DNA from: Bog-950 sp044228435
GTDB lineage: Bacteria; Bacteroidota; Bacteroidia; Chitinophagales; LD1
Reading direction: 5' to 3'
NCBI GenBank assembly: GCA_044228435.1
Contig: JBGAUW010000017.1
Span: forward strand, 56,604 to 120,603
DNA: 64,000 bases
The position numbers were made by a program, and so were the translations under genes. Under the pieces are notes generated by a model. It ran no database searches. It was not told the DNA's origin and saw only the letters and a list, made by a program, of their open reading frames with translations. The stretch's first letter is position 1; each line of letters starts with the position of its first letter. Positions 42,095-51,787 of the stretch are shown piece after piece.

Positions 42095-44640
42095 ATGTTA
42101 GCTAAAACTTTTACAAAAAGCTTTGCCGCTGTCTTATTACTGCTTTTATCCTTCAACTTTTCTTTCGCACATTGGAGCACCAGGGGCCCTTATGGCGGCC
42201 ACGTAACCGCCTTTACGGTAGTAGATACCATTACCTTTTTAGGCTCTTCAAATGGCGGGGTTTACCGCGCAACCAATACTCAGTTTACGAATTGGATTTA
42301 TCGCAATTATACCGGCCTTGGTTCGGGTAAAATAACGGCCCTTACCTCCATTGGCCATAAAGTGGTTGCAGCTACCGCCGATAGCGGCGTTTATATTTCG
42401 AACGATTTGGGCCTTACCTGGGCACCGGCTAACAGCGGCTTAACCAACCTGCAGGTACTTGCTTTAACTACCAGCAGCAATGGCAAACTATACGCCGGCA
42501 CTAACGGTGGTGGTGTGTTCTTAAGTCTCGATTCAGGCGCTACCTGGACATCTAAAAGCCTTGGCTTAACCAACCAGGTAATTACTACGTTTGTAAGTCT
42601 TGGCGATACGGTAGTTGCGGGCACCCGTGGTGGTGCCTAAACGTAACTGTTACAGCCGGCAACTTTTGGCTCACGTTAAATAACGGCCTTACCGATTTCA
42701 ATATAAATGCACTTGCTTTTTCGCTTTCGGGCGTAGGCTACGTAGGCACACCCAGCGGTGTGTTTCAGGGTAACCTCTCTACATTTGTATGGTCTATTGC
42801 CAACAACGGACTTACTAATACAAATGTAAATGCGCTTTACCTTAACGGCACCGATTTATATGCCGGTACTAATGCAGGTGTATTTAATACACCTATATCG
42901 AATATATCGTGGGCACCAACCGGCACCTTTACCGATACCATTAATTCCTTAACTGTTTATGGTAACAATTTATTGGCCGGTACAAGAAACCAGGGCGTTC
43001 AAAAAAGCACTATCAGTGCTTATACATGGGCAGCCAGCCATGCAGGTTTTAATAATTTAAAATCGTTTGCCGGTGCAGCTAAAGATTCCACTGTAGCCGT
43101 TGCTAACGAGCAGGGTGTTTTTGTTTGCAAAAACTTTGTTGCCTCGGCAGTTTACGTAAAATCAAATAATGGCCTTGCCGATAGCCTGCACGTTACCGCC
43201 ATGCAATTTAATGCTGCGCATACGCTTTATGCGGGTACGAAAAATGCGGGTGTATTTGTAACTACCGATAGCGGAGCTACCTGGGTTAGCGCTAACGCAG
43301 GCCTTACAAGTTTATCAGTAGTTAAATTGTTAGCTACAGCTACCAAGTTGTATGCAGCAACCAGCGATGGCAAAGTATTCAGCACTTTGCAAAGCAACCT
43401 TAGCTGGACCGAAGTTAGCAACAACCTACCGGCTAACTTAATAGTTACTTCTATCGCCGGTGCCGGAGGCGACACTATATTAGTAGGCGCTACCACCGGA
43501 GTATACGGAAGTATAGGTGGTGCAAACTGGTTTAATACAGGCCTTAATCAATCGGTAACAGCCGTTACCTTTAAAGATGGCTTTGTTTATGCCGGCACCG
43601 ATACTGCAGGCGTATTTAAAACCTTGCTTACTAACCCTGCGTGGGTAGCTGTTAATACCAACCTGCCCACCTTAAAAATACAGGCGCTTTATACATCAGA
43701 TGTATTTGTGGTAGTAGGTTACAAAGGCGGCGCTAAGGCAAGCTGCAATGCGGGTAAAACATGGAGAGACTTTGGTATACTTGAATATATACCTAACTAT
43801 AGTAACATACTGGGCTTTACCGATATTACACCGCGCATATTTGCTATTACTGAAGAGCATGGTTTATTAGGAAACAGCAAAAATGAGTTTCCGGAAGCAG
43901 CACCCGATAGCATTACTACCATTACAGGGCCTGCTGTAGTTTGTGCCGGTGGTGCTACCGCTTACTCGGTGGTAAATGATATAGAGGCAAACTCTTACAC
44001 CTGGAACTTCCCAAGCAGCTGGACCGGCATTACCCCCAATAACAATTTAGCAGCCGCTACCGTTGATACTACCAGCGGGAACGTTACCGTTACTGCTTCC
44101 AACGGCTGTGGCTCAGTTAGCAAAACATTGGCTGTAACCGTTGCGCCAATACCGGTGGTAACATTGGCCCTACCGCAAAGCACCATTTGCGACAATGCTT
44201 CTCCGCTTACCCTTACCGGTGGTACGCCGTCAGGCGGCACCTACAGCGGCCCGGGAGTTAGTGGCGGTAATTTCGACCCCTCTCAAGCCAGCGTAGGCAA
44301 CATGGTAATCGCTTACTCTTACACCAGCCCGGCGGGTTGCACTAGTGGAAACTCCGATAACATTACCGTTACCACCTGCACCGGTATAAACGAAGTTACT
44401 GAAAGTGGGCTACAGGTATACCCTAATCCTTTTAGCAACCAGTTAACCGTAAAAACCAATGGTATTGCAGGTTCGTATATTGTAGTAAACGATGTAACCG
44501 GAAAAACAGTAGCTACTGTAAATGTTACTGGCGCTAATACAATTATAAATACTGCCAGCTTTGCCAATGGCATTTACACTGTAAGTGTTATTGAAAACAG
44601 CCCAAAAGTAGCTGCCGCCAAGCTGGTTAAAGCAGATTAG
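42095..44640 (+). pseudogene. Beta-propeller (BNR/YCF48-like) T9SS protein split by a frameshift
   Basis: The first frame (42095-42640) holds a signal peptide and propeller repeats of the type D-L-G-L-T-W, D-S-G-A-T-W, with L-Y-A-G-T-N-G-G-G-V-F. It stops at T-R-G-G-A. The next phase is open through the stop (…L-N-V-T-V-T-A-G-N-F-W…) and runs, with more D-S-G-A-T-W repeats and an Ig/PKD-like region, to 44640, ending with a T9SS sorting domain (Y-P-N-P-F-S-N-Q-L-T-V). A loss of one base (or gain of two) at the ggtggtg run near 42632 would explain it; no slippery heptamer is seen, so programmed shifting is unlikely. It may be a real frameshift mutation or sequencing error. Confidence 0.75.
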
Positions 44641-44657
44641 TTTTTGAAAATAGTTTA

Positions 44658-44699
44658 CCACACAGGCGCTAAGGGGGTAACCTCGTAGTGCCTTTGTGG
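44658..44699. repeat. Phrase-like inverted repeat before the anchor-V genes
   Basis: Arms ccacacaggcgct and agtgcctttgtgg pair imperfectly. Same style as the cacggagacac and cgcaaag words elsewhere. It sits in the leader of the next gene. Confidence 0.5.
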
Positions 44700-44717
44700 C
44701 TAACAAAACGTGAAACC

Positions 44718-45584
44718 ATGAAAAAGTCTTTGGCCCTATTTAGCATGCTGGCCTTTGCCGTTGCGTTGCTCTCTTTTGAACAGGGCATAAACAGCAATGG
44801 TGCGCCTATTGCCAGCACCGGTGCGCCATTGGAAACCACTTGCGCTAAAAGCACCTGCCATAACACATACGCTGTTAATAGCGGCGAAGGCCTGTTGGAT
44901 TTGCAAATAGCAGGTAATGCAGGCAACAGCTATACACCGGGGGCTACTTACCGTCTTACTGTATCGTTGAATCAAAACAACATAAACCGTTTTGGCTTTC
45001 AGTTGCAGGCGCTTAAAAATACCGATAACATGCAGGCAGGCACTTTAGTAATAACCGATAGTTTACGTACGCAAACCCTGGCAGGTGGCAACGAGTTTAC
45101 CGGTCGCAACTACGCCACTTATAAATACGCAGGTACCGAACCATACACAAACGGCCTGGGGCAATGGAGCTTTGACTGGATTGCCCCCGAAGCCGGTGCA
45201 GGCGATATAACCTTTTATTATGCGGGCGTTGCAGCCGATAACGATGGCACCGACTATGGCGATTTGGTTTACACCAAACAACTTACATTGTTAGGTACCA
45301 CTACCGGTGTAAACCAAATAACTAATGATTTGAGTTTACAGGTGTTCCCTAACCCGGTGCGCAACCAACTTACGGTTACCTACAATGCACAGCAAGCCGG
45401 TACTACCGAAATAATCTTTCTCGATTTAAAGGCTGGCCAACTGCACCTGCTGGGCAATACTTTTAGCAATGCAGGTTTACAAACTACGGTGCTAGATGTA
45501 GCTAACCGTTTTGCTGCAGGCATTTATCTTTTACAGGTAAAATCCGGTAGCCACGTGCACACCCAAAAAATAGTTATTCAATAA
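44718..45584 (+). CDS. Secreted choice-of-anchor V-like protein with CX4CH motif and T9SS sorting domain
   Basis: 288 residues from ATG 44718, which heads the signal peptide (upstream codons look non-coding). After N-G-A-P-I-A-S-T-G-A-P comes C42-A-K-S-T-C47-H48, then a Reeler-like beta domain (about 55-200) with Y-x-P-G-A-T-Y-R-L-T-V and F-G-F-Q-L-Q-A-L, then the C-terminal sorting domain (V-F-P-N-P-V-R-N-Q-L-T-V … G-I-Y-L-L-Q-V). In related proteins the N-terminal motif is usually the haem-binding CxxCH; here spacing is four residues. Probably an exported surface or secreted protein. Paralogue of the next gene, 20 bp away. Confidence 0.8.
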   Translation: MKKSLALFSMLAFAVALLSFEQGINSNGAPIASTGAPLETTCAKSTCHNTYAVNSGEGLLDLQIAGNAGNSYTPGATYRLTVSLNQNNINRFGFQLQALKNTDNMQAGTLVITDSLRTQTLAGGNEFTGRNYATYKYAGTEPYTNGLGQWSFDWIAPEAGAGDITFYYAGVAADNDGTDYGDLVYTKQLTLLGTTTGVNQITNDLSLQVFPNPVRNQLTVTYNAQQAGTTEIIFLDLKAGQLHLLGNTFSNAGLQTTVLDVANRFAAGIYLLQVKSGSHVHTQKIVIQ

Positions 45585-45604
45585 TTTTTAATTGCGAACG
45601 CCTT

Positions 45605-46513
45605 ATGCGTAAAATATATACTGTTTTTGGTCTGTTGTTTATTGCGCTTTTGTTTTCATCGCTGCGCGGTAAAAACGAAAGCGATGATAGCTGCGGCGGC
45701 GATGGACCACGTAAAAGCTCCGGGCCCCCAAGCTGCTATGCCGGCGAGCCGCCTAATAATACCAACTGCTCTGCATCGGGCTGTCATCAGGACTTTGCAG
45801 CTAACAGCGGTCCGGCTTTATTAAATCTTTACTTAGGCGATTCGGCAGGTATATACAAGCCAGGCGAAACTTATAACGTTACCATTTCCATTAAACGCGC
45901 CGGTATGGCAATGGGCGGATTTCAACTTATCGCCCTCCAGGATAATGATGTTACCACTACCCCAGGCATAATTAGCCTAACCAACCCTACCCGCACGCAG
46001 CTTATCAATGCGGCCAATCCGCACTCCGGCGGCTGTGCCCCGCAAAATAAAACCTGGATTGAGCATACCAGCGCGGGCATTGAGCAGGTTAGCGGCGATA
46101 GTATTAGCTGGCAGTTTAACTGGCAGGCACCTGCTACACCGGTTGGGCCTATTATCTTTTACCTGGCAGCCACCGACTGCAACAAAGATTTTGACAACAC
46201 CGGCGATTATGTTTACACACTAACTAAAACCATAAACGCACTATCTATAAACACCGGCATTAACCAAACCATAAGCGAAGACGAAATTTTGTTTTACCCT
46301 AACCCGGTAACTGATGTGCTTTACTTTAAGCTGCCCGAAAATGAAGTTGGAAAAATAAAAGTGTTTGATGGTACCGGTAAGTTGGTATTGGCACAAAATG
46401 CAAGCCCCTCCTTAATGCAGCAAGTATCTTTGGCAGGATTACCCGCCGGTGTGTATATGCTTAGCTACCAAAGTAGCACGCTTAGTTTTGGCAAAAGGGT
46501 GGTGAAGGAGTAG
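45605..46513 (+). CDS. Second secreted choice-of-anchor V-like protein with CX4CH and T9SS sorting domain
   Basis: 302 residues. Signal peptide, then a short Cys-containing stretch (C30, C44) and G-E-P-P-N-N-T-N-C55-S-A-S-G-C60-H61, the Reeler-like domain (Y-K-P-G-E-T-Y-N-V-T-I, G-G-F-Q-L-I-A-L), and a T9SS sorting domain (Y-P-N-P-V … G-V-Y-M-L). Close relative of the preceding gene and surely in the same operon. No cytochrome maturation gene is in the window. Function unknown; haem binding is only possible. Confidence 0.8.
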   Translation: MRKIYTVFGLLFIALLFSSLRGKNESDDSCGGDGPRKSSGPPSCYAGEPPNNTNCSASGCHQDFAANSGPALLNLYLGDSAGIYKPGETYNVTISIKRAGMAMGGFQLIALQDNDVTTTPGIISLTNPTRTQLINAANPHSGGCAPQNKTWIEHTSAGIEQVSGDSISWQFNWQAPATPVGPIIFYLAATDCNKDFDNTGDYVYTLTKTINALSINTGINQTISEDEILFYPNPVTDVLYFKLPENEVGKIKVFDGTGKLVLAQNASPSLMQQVSLAGLPAGVYMLSYQSSTLSFGKRVVKE

Positions 46514-46747
46514 GTCTTCACCTTTGTGTTATCAGGCATTAAAAATGCCAGGCCAGTTACATCCTCGTCGGCTTAACTCAAGCTTTGCTACAGACGAAGA
46601 CGAGTTGAGATGATACAGTATTAATTATTTCTACCGGCTGGATTTACATGGAAATAAAGAAGCGCAATAGCGAGATTGTAACATTTAATATGATTAAGTG
46701 AGCACTAACTCCGCCGGACAGTAAACATAGGCTATACCCAAAAAAAA

Positions 46748-46768
46748 TCTCCCGGTAAAACCGGGAGA
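46748..46768 (-). terminator. Strong terminator after rplC
   Basis: Stem TCTCCCGG / CCGGGAGA with a short loop, followed on the minus strand by a run of eight T residues, about 50 bp past the rplC stop. The gap 46514-46819 also holds weak inverted repeats (ggcatt/aatgcc at 46535-46549; ctcgtc/gacgag around 46563-46604) and no gene. The terminator shows the str operon ends at rplC here. Confidence 0.85.
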
Positions 46769-46819
46769 CCTTTCACTTTCCTTTATCGGGAACCTTGGGG
46801 GCTTTAAACCCTCAAAGCA

Positions 46820-47434
46820 CTACCCTTCAATCAATACGTAACCGCTAATAGCGCCAGGAACCGAACCCTTTACTAATATCAGGTTCTCTTCGGCTAACAC
46901 TTTCACCACTTTAAGGTTTAGTGTTTCAACGCGCTCTCCACCAGTTCTACCGGCCATACGAAGGCCTTTAAATACGTGTGAAGGATCGGAAGATGCACCC
47001 GATGAACCCGGAGCGCGCATACGATCGTGCTGACCGTGTGAACCCATACCAACACCCGAGAAACCGTGGCGCTTTACAACACCCTGGAAACCCTTGCCTT
47101 TGCTGGTTCCTATTACGTTTACTACATCGCCTTCTTCAAAAGCAGTAGCAGTTACTACCTCGCCTACAGCTTTACCAAAATCATAATCGCGAAACTCAAC
47201 TACCTTACGTTTAGGTGTAGTGCCGGCTTTTTTAAAGTGGCCCTGTAAACCTTTAGGTGTTTGTTTTTCTTTTTTGTCATCAAACGCTAACTGGGTAGCA
47301 TAGTAACCGTCTTTTTCAACAGTTTTAATTTGAGTGATAACACATGGGCCAGCTTCAATTACGGTAACGGCTACTTGTTTGCCATTATCGAACACGCTTG
47401 TCATCCCTACTTTCTTTCCAATAATTCCTTTCAT
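46820..47434 (-). CDS. rplC: 50S ribosomal protein L3
   Basis: 204 residues, normal size. M-K-G-I-I-G-K-K-V-G-M-T at the start, the central loop reaching into the ribosome (V-K-R-H-G-F-S-G-V-G-M-G-S-H-G-Q-H), and the G-S-V-P-G strand near the end. It follows rpsJ by 128 bp and is the last gene of the str/S10 unit in this genome segment. Confidence 0.98.
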   Translation of the reverse strand: MKGIIGKKVGMTSVFDNGKQVAVTVIEAGPCVITQIKTVEKDGYYATQLAFDDKKEKQTPKGLQGHFKKAGTTPKRKVVEFRDYDFGKAVGEVVTATAFEEGDVVNVIGTSKGKGFQGVVKRHGFSGVGMGSHGQHDRMRAPGSSGASSDPSHVFKGLRMAGRTGGERVETLNLKVVKVLAEENLILVKGSVPGAISGYVLIEG

Positions 47435-47562
47435 TTCTATTTGGTTTTAGCGGAGCCCTTTTTAGTCGCGGCTCATAATTAAAAAAATACGATTAAAGTG
47501 AATGGTAAGTAGTGAATAGTAATACAACTTATCGGCTACTCCCCTTTTCCATTTTTGGCTAC

Positions 47563-47868
47563 TTACGCCTTGATCTCTACTTCTACACCGCTCGGCAGTT
47601 CAAGCTTCATTAAAGCATCAACTGTTTTAGAGCTTGACTGGTAAATATCCAACAAGCGCTTGTAGGTGCAAAGTTGGAATTGCTCTTTAGAGTTTGCGTT
47701 CACGTGTGGAGAACGAAGAACCGTAAATATTTTTTTGTGTGTAGGCAATGGAACCGGTCCGCTAACAATAGCGCCCGTGTTTTTCACTGTCTTTACAATT
47801 TTCTCAGCGCTTTTATCAACCAGGTTATGGTCGTAGCTCTTTAGTTTAATTCTGATTCTTTGGCTCAT
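47563..47868 (-). CDS. rpsJ: 30S ribosomal protein S10
   Basis: 101 residues. I-R-I-K-L-K-S-Y-D-H at the start, G-P-V-P-L-P-T-H-K loop (also the NusB/NusG contact surface), H-V-N-A-N-S-K-E-Q-F and the R-L-L-D-I end. Lies 51 bp downstream of fusA. Confidence 0.98.
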   Translation of the reverse strand: MSQRIRIKLKSYDHNLVDKSAEKIVKTVKNTGAIVSGPVPLPTHKKIFTVLRSPHVNANSKEQFQLCTYKRLLDIYQSSSKTVDALMKLELPSGVEVEIKA

Positions 47869-47919
47869 AAAAAGAACGGTTTATGGATTTAGTTTTTTGA
47901 ATTTATATTTCTCTTAAAA

Positions 47920-50040
47920 TTATTCTCCTACTGCGCTGCTGCGTACTTTACCCGAGTTTTTAGCAATTACCGCTGCGGCAACGTTTTCTGGTGCCGGTTG
48001 GAAACTGTGGAACTCCATAGTAGAAGTAGCACGGCCCGAGGTAAGGGTTCTTAACTGTGTAACGTATCCAAACATTTCGCTCAATGGCACTTTAGCTTTT
48101 ACAACCTGTGCATTCACTTTCGCTTCCATGCTTTCTAATATACCACGGCGGCGGTTCAAGTCACCTACTACATCACCGGTGTTTTCATCGGGCGTAATAA
48201 CTTCTACCTTCATAATTGGCTCTAACAATACCGGTTTGCAGTTTTTAGCAGCAGTACGGAAAGCTAACTTGGCGCACAACTCGAAAGATAGTGCATCTGA
48301 ATCCACGTTGTGGAACGAACCATCAAACAAACGTACTTTTAAGCTATCCACTTCGTAGCCGGCCAATACACCGGTTTTCATAGCTTCTTTAAAGCCTTTC
48401 TCTACAGGTGGAACGAACTCACGCGGAATTGAACCTCCGAAAATATCGTTCACAAATTGCAGACCTACAAAAGTTTCTTCATCGGCAGGTCCTATTTCAA
48501 TTTTAATATCGGCAAACTTACCACGACCACCCGTTTGTTTCTTATACGTTTCGCGGTGTTCGATAGTTTTAGTTAAACGCTCTTTGTAGTTAACCTGTGG
48601 TGCACCCTGGTTACATTCTACGTTGAACTCTCTCTTTAAGCGGTCAACAAGAATTTCTAAGTGCAACTCGCCCATACCTGCAATAATGGTTTGGCCGGTC
48701 TGCTCATCAAACGATACCTTAAATGTAGGATCCTCTTCAGCAAGCTTACCAAGGCTCATACCTAATTTATCCAAATCTTTCTGTGCCTTAGGCTCAATAG
48801 CCAATGATATAACCGGCTCAGGGAATTTCATGCTCTCTAACACTACCGGGTTCTTCTCATCGCAAAGGGTATCGCCGGTGCGGATATCTTTAAAACCTAC
48901 TGCCGCAGCAATATCTCCGGCTTCAACTCTTTCTACCGGGTTTTGCTTGTTAGCGTGCATTTGGAACAAACGACTGATACGCTCTTTCTTTCCGGTGCGG
49001 GTATTCAAAATATATGAACCTGCATCCAAAGCGCCCTGGTATACCCGGAAGTATGCCAAACGGCCTACGTAAGGATCGGTAGCAATTTTAAACGCTAGAG
49101 CGCAGAAAGGTGCCGATGTATCAGGGTGAATTTCTAATTCAGCTTCAGTATCAGGGTTAGTAGCTTTAATGTTTGGCTTATCTTGTGGCGAAGGAAGGAT
49201 AGCGCAAACTGCATCTAATACAGCCTGAACACCTTTGTTTTTAAATGCCGAACCACAATACATAGGCACTACCTTTTGGGCAATAACCGCTTTGCGAACC
49301 GCTGCACGAATTTCATCCGGTGAAATTGAGTTAGGGTCAGCAAAATACTTTTCCATTAGCATGTCGTCGAATTCGGCAACTTGCTCCAACATTTTCTCGC
49401 GATATTCTTTCGCCTCTTCTACCAACTCAGCTGGTATTGGAATAATAGTAGAAGTCATACCTCTGTCTTCTTCGTTCCAAAGGGTAGCTTCGTTCGTAAT
49501 CAAATCAACTACACCTTTAAAGTTCTCTTCGTTGCCAATAGGAATTTGCATTACCATTGGGGTAGAACCCAACATGGTATTTACCTGCTTAACCACGTTA
49601 AAGAAATCGGCGCCGCTGCGGTCCATTTTGTTTACAAAACCTAAGCGGGCCACACCGTAGTTATCGGCCAGGCGCCAGTTAGTTTCAGATTGTGGCTCAA
49701 CACCATCAACAGCTGAAAACAAGAAAACCAAACCATCCAATACACGCAATGAACGGTTTACCTCTACGGTAAAATCCACGTGACCGGGAGTATCGATAAT
49801 GTTAATGTCGTATTTTTTGTCTTTCCATGTCCAGGCGCAACGGGTAGCAGCCGAGGTAATGGTAATACCACGCTCTTGCTCTTGTTCCATCCAGTCCATA
49901 GTGGCGGCACCTTCGTGCACCTCACCTATTTTGTAGTTTACACCTGTGTAATACAATATACGCTCGGTAGTAGTTGTTTTACCGGCATCAATGTGGGCAG
50001 CAATCCCAATATTTCTTGTGTAACTTAAATCCTTTCCCAT
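47920..50040 (-). CDS. fusA: Elongation factor G
   Basis: 706 residues, standard length. Domain I has A-H-I-D-A-G-K-T-T-T-T-E (P-loop), D-T-P-G-H-V-D-F (switch II), N-K-M-D-R (G4) and G-S-A-F (G5). Domains II-V follow, with E-R-V-E-A-G-D in II and the H-S-F-Q-P-A-P strand near the C-terminus. It drives translocation and, with RRF, ribosome recycling. In the usual place between rpsG and rpsJ. Confidence 0.98.
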   Translation of the reverse strand: MGKDLSYTRNIGIAAHIDAGKTTTTERILYYTGVNYKIGEVHEGAATMDWMEQEQERGITITSAATRCAWTWKDKKYDINIIDTPGHVDFTVEVNRSLRVLDGLVFLFSAVDGVEPQSETNWRLADNYGVARLGFVNKMDRSGADFFNVVKQVNTMLGSTPMVMQIPIGNEENFKGVVDLITNEATLWNEEDRGMTSTIIPIPAELVEEAKEYREKMLEQVAEFDDMLMEKYFADPNSISPDEIRAAVRKAVIAQKVVPMYCGSAFKNKGVQAVLDAVCAILPSPQDKPNIKATNPDTEAELEIHPDTSAPFCALAFKIATDPYVGRLAYFRVYQGALDAGSYILNTRTGKKERISRLFQMHANKQNPVERVEAGDIAAAVGFKDIRTGDTLCDEKNPVVLESMKFPEPVISLAIEPKAQKDLDKLGMSLGKLAEEDPTFKVSFDEQTGQTIIAGMGELHLEILVDRLKREFNVECNQGAPQVNYKERLTKTIEHRETYKKQTGGRGKFADIKIEIGPADEETFVGLQFVNDIFGGSIPREFVPPVEKGFKEAMKTGVLAGYEVDSLKVRLFDGSFHNVDSDALSFELCAKLAFRTAAKNCKPVLLEPIMKVEVITPDENTGDVVGDLNRRRGILESMEAKVNAQVVKAKVPLSEMFGYVTQLRTLTSGRATSTMEFHSFQPAPENVAAAVIAKNSGKVRSSAVGE

Positions 50041-50118
50041 TTTATTTTTAGTGTCCTCGGTTTAATTATTCTTATAATGAAGTCTCCCCCGGATTGATTC
50101 GGGGGAGCTTTTTAAAAT

Positions 50119-50586
50119 TTAGAACTTAAAGTGTGCAAACGCCTTGTTGGCTTCGGCCATCTTGTGCGTGTCTTCTTTCTTTTTGAAAGCGCCACCTTCG
50201 CCTTTCGATCCGGCAATGATTTCCGATGCTAATTTATCGGCCATGCTCTTACCATTTCTATCGCGGCTATATTGAATTATCCATTTCATAGCCACCGATG
50301 CTTTTCTATCGCCACGAACCTCGGTAGGTATCTGGAAGTTAGAACCACCAATACGGCGGGTTTTAACCTCTACCGACGGGCCAACGTTTTGAAGAGCTTT
50401 CTTCCAAACATCTAAACCACCTTCTTTGGTTCTTTCTTCTATCAAATCAAGCGCTCCGTAAAATACGCTGTAAGCAACTGATTTTTTGCCTTCGTACATC
50501 AAACGGTTTACGAATTGAGTAACCATTACATCACCGAATTTAGGATCTGGCTGAACGTAACGTTTCGGGGCTTTTTTCTTTCTCAT
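50119..50586 (-). CDS. rpsG: 30S ribosomal protein S7
   Basis: 155 residues. Starts R-K-K-K-A-P-K-R; Y-V-Q-P-D-P-K-F, F-V-N-R-L-M-Y-E-G-K-K, N-V-G-P-S-V-E-V and R-R-I-G-G, and the basic A-N-K-A-F-A-H-F end are in place. 27 bp after rpsL. Confidence 0.98.
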   Translation of the reverse strand: MRKKKAPKRYVQPDPKFGDVMVTQFVNRLMYEGKKSVAYSVFYGALDLIEERTKEGGLDVWKKALQNVGPSVEVKTRRIGGSNFQIPTEVRGDRKASVAMKWIIQYSRDRNGKSMADKLASEIIAGSKGEGGAFKKKEDTHKMAEANKAFAHFKF

Positions 50587-50613
50587 TAGTTATAGATAAT
50601 TGATAATTGACGA

Positions 50614-51018
50614 TTATTTTTTCTTGGCAGGGGCTGCAACAGCACCGGCTTTAGGACGTTTAGTTCCATATTTAGAACGGCTCTTCTTTCTGTTCTCAAC
50701 ACCTGCAGTATCCAACGAACCGCGTACGATGTGGTAACGAACACCCGGAAGATCCTTAACACGACCACCGCGGATTAACACGATTGAGTGCTCTTGTAAG
50801 TTGTGACCCTCGCCCGGAATGTAGGCGATAATTTCCACTGCGTTAGTTAAACGAACCTTGGCTACTTTACGTAGGGCCGAGTTAGGTTTTTTAGGAGTGG
50901 TTGTGTAAACACGGGTACAAACACCACGTTTTTGCGGACAGCTATCAAGTGCGCGGCTTTTGCTCTTTGCACGGATGATTGAACGTGATTTTCTTACTAA
51001 TTGTTGAATAGTTGGCAT
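50614..51018 (-). CDS. rpsL: 30S ribosomal protein S12
   Basis: 134 residues. The conserved decoding-centre motifs are seen: T-T-P-K-K-P-N-S-A-L-R-K-V-A (Lys43 region) and P-G-V-R-Y-H-I-V-R-G (Lys/Arg87 region reads K-D-L-P-G), wild type as to common streptomycin-resistance sites as far as I can read. A basic Ala/Lys-rich tail closes it. First gene of the operon, with a consensus promoter upstream. Confidence 0.98.
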   Translation of the reverse strand: MPTIQQLVRKSRSIIRAKSKSRALDSCPQKRGVCTRVYTTTPKKPNSALRKVAKVRLTNAVEIIAYIPGEGHNLQEHSIVLIRGGRVKDLPGVRYHIVRGSLDTAGVENRKKSRSKYGTKRPKAGAVAAPAKKK

Positions 51019-51040
51019 TCGCTCTTTTATTTTGGGACGG

Positions 51041-51069
51041 CAAAAGTAGTTTTATATTTCTAATTTCAA
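51041..51069 (-). promoter_or_regulatory. Bacteroidota-type promoter of the rpsL operon
   Basis: Minus strand: TTG (51067-51069), 18 bases, TACTTTTG (51041-51048), 22 bp before the rpsL start codon. The same -7 octamer drives rplM. The rest of the 323-bp gap to the next gene is AT-rich and holds nothing else I can name. Confidence 0.75.
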
Positions 51070-51341
51070 AATCATAAATCAGGAAATAAATGCAGTATTA
51101 AGGTGGGAAGCTGCTAACCTGATTAGGAATGGCAAAATAGCAATTTAAAGCTTTAAAAGTGTCTATTATAAAACTCGGTTTTGACCCAATTTTGCCAAAT
51201 TATCGATTTGAGAGGCGATTTGACCCCAGGTAACCAGTAAAACAATTTTAGGGCATGCTTGTTAAAAATGATGGAAAAGATATAAGACAGCCACCCTTGT
51301 GCGTCTAATAATATGTAGATACTTAAATATAAAGGAAGAAA

Positions 51342-51746
51342 ATGAGCTGGACATGCCCCGATTGCGATAGAGAATTACGAAGTCAAAGCCGCTGGCACAA
51401 TTGCGTAAAGGTTAGTATAGATGATTTATTTAAGGGTAAAGACCCTGAACTGATGTATGTATTTGATAAAATACTGGCCGAGGTGGCCGATTGGGAAGAT
51501 ACTTTAATAAGCACTACCCAAAACTGCATTGTATTTGTGCGCAACCAGGGCTACCTTATCATAAAGCCGCTTAAAACTCAGTTAAATATTAAAATCTACT
51601 CGGCTAAAGCCATTAACGAGGCCCCCGTAACCAAAACGGCCAAAGCCTACGCCGGCAAATACGAAAACCACTTTAAGCTGCATAGCCTGGATGAATTAAC
51701 CCCACAAATTTTTGTGCTGATTAGGAAATCGTATGAGGTAAGTTGA
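51342..51746 (+). CDS. DUF5655-like protein with N-terminal zinc ribbon
   Basis: 134 residues. W-T-C-P-D-C-D-R-E-L then W-H-N-C forms a four-ligand zinc site (C, C, H, C). The remainder is a small alpha/beta domain (F-D-K-I-L-A-E-V, I-V-F-V-R-N-Q-G-Y-L-I-I-K-P, H-F-K-L-H-S-L-D-E-L), consistent with DUF5655, unknown function. Cytoplasmic. Stands alone. Confidence 0.75.
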   Translation: MSWTCPDCDRELRSQSRWHNCVKVSIDDLFKGKDPELMYVFDKILAEVADWEDTLISTTQNCIVFVRNQGYLIIKPLKTQLNIKIYSAKAINEAPVTKTAKAYAGKYENHFKLHSLDELTPQIFVLIRKSYEVS

Positions 51747-51787
51747 GGGGGGGTATTGGGATATTAGAAAATTGGGGATTGGCAATT

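Noticed and set aside
42620..42660. Programmed frameshift in the beta-propeller gene
   Set aside because: No slippery heptamer or downstream stem was seen; a mutation or read error is simpler.
50586..50768. 60-codon minus-strand frame overlapping rpsL
   Set aside because: Lies entirely inside rpsL in another phase; the ribosomal gene explains the region.
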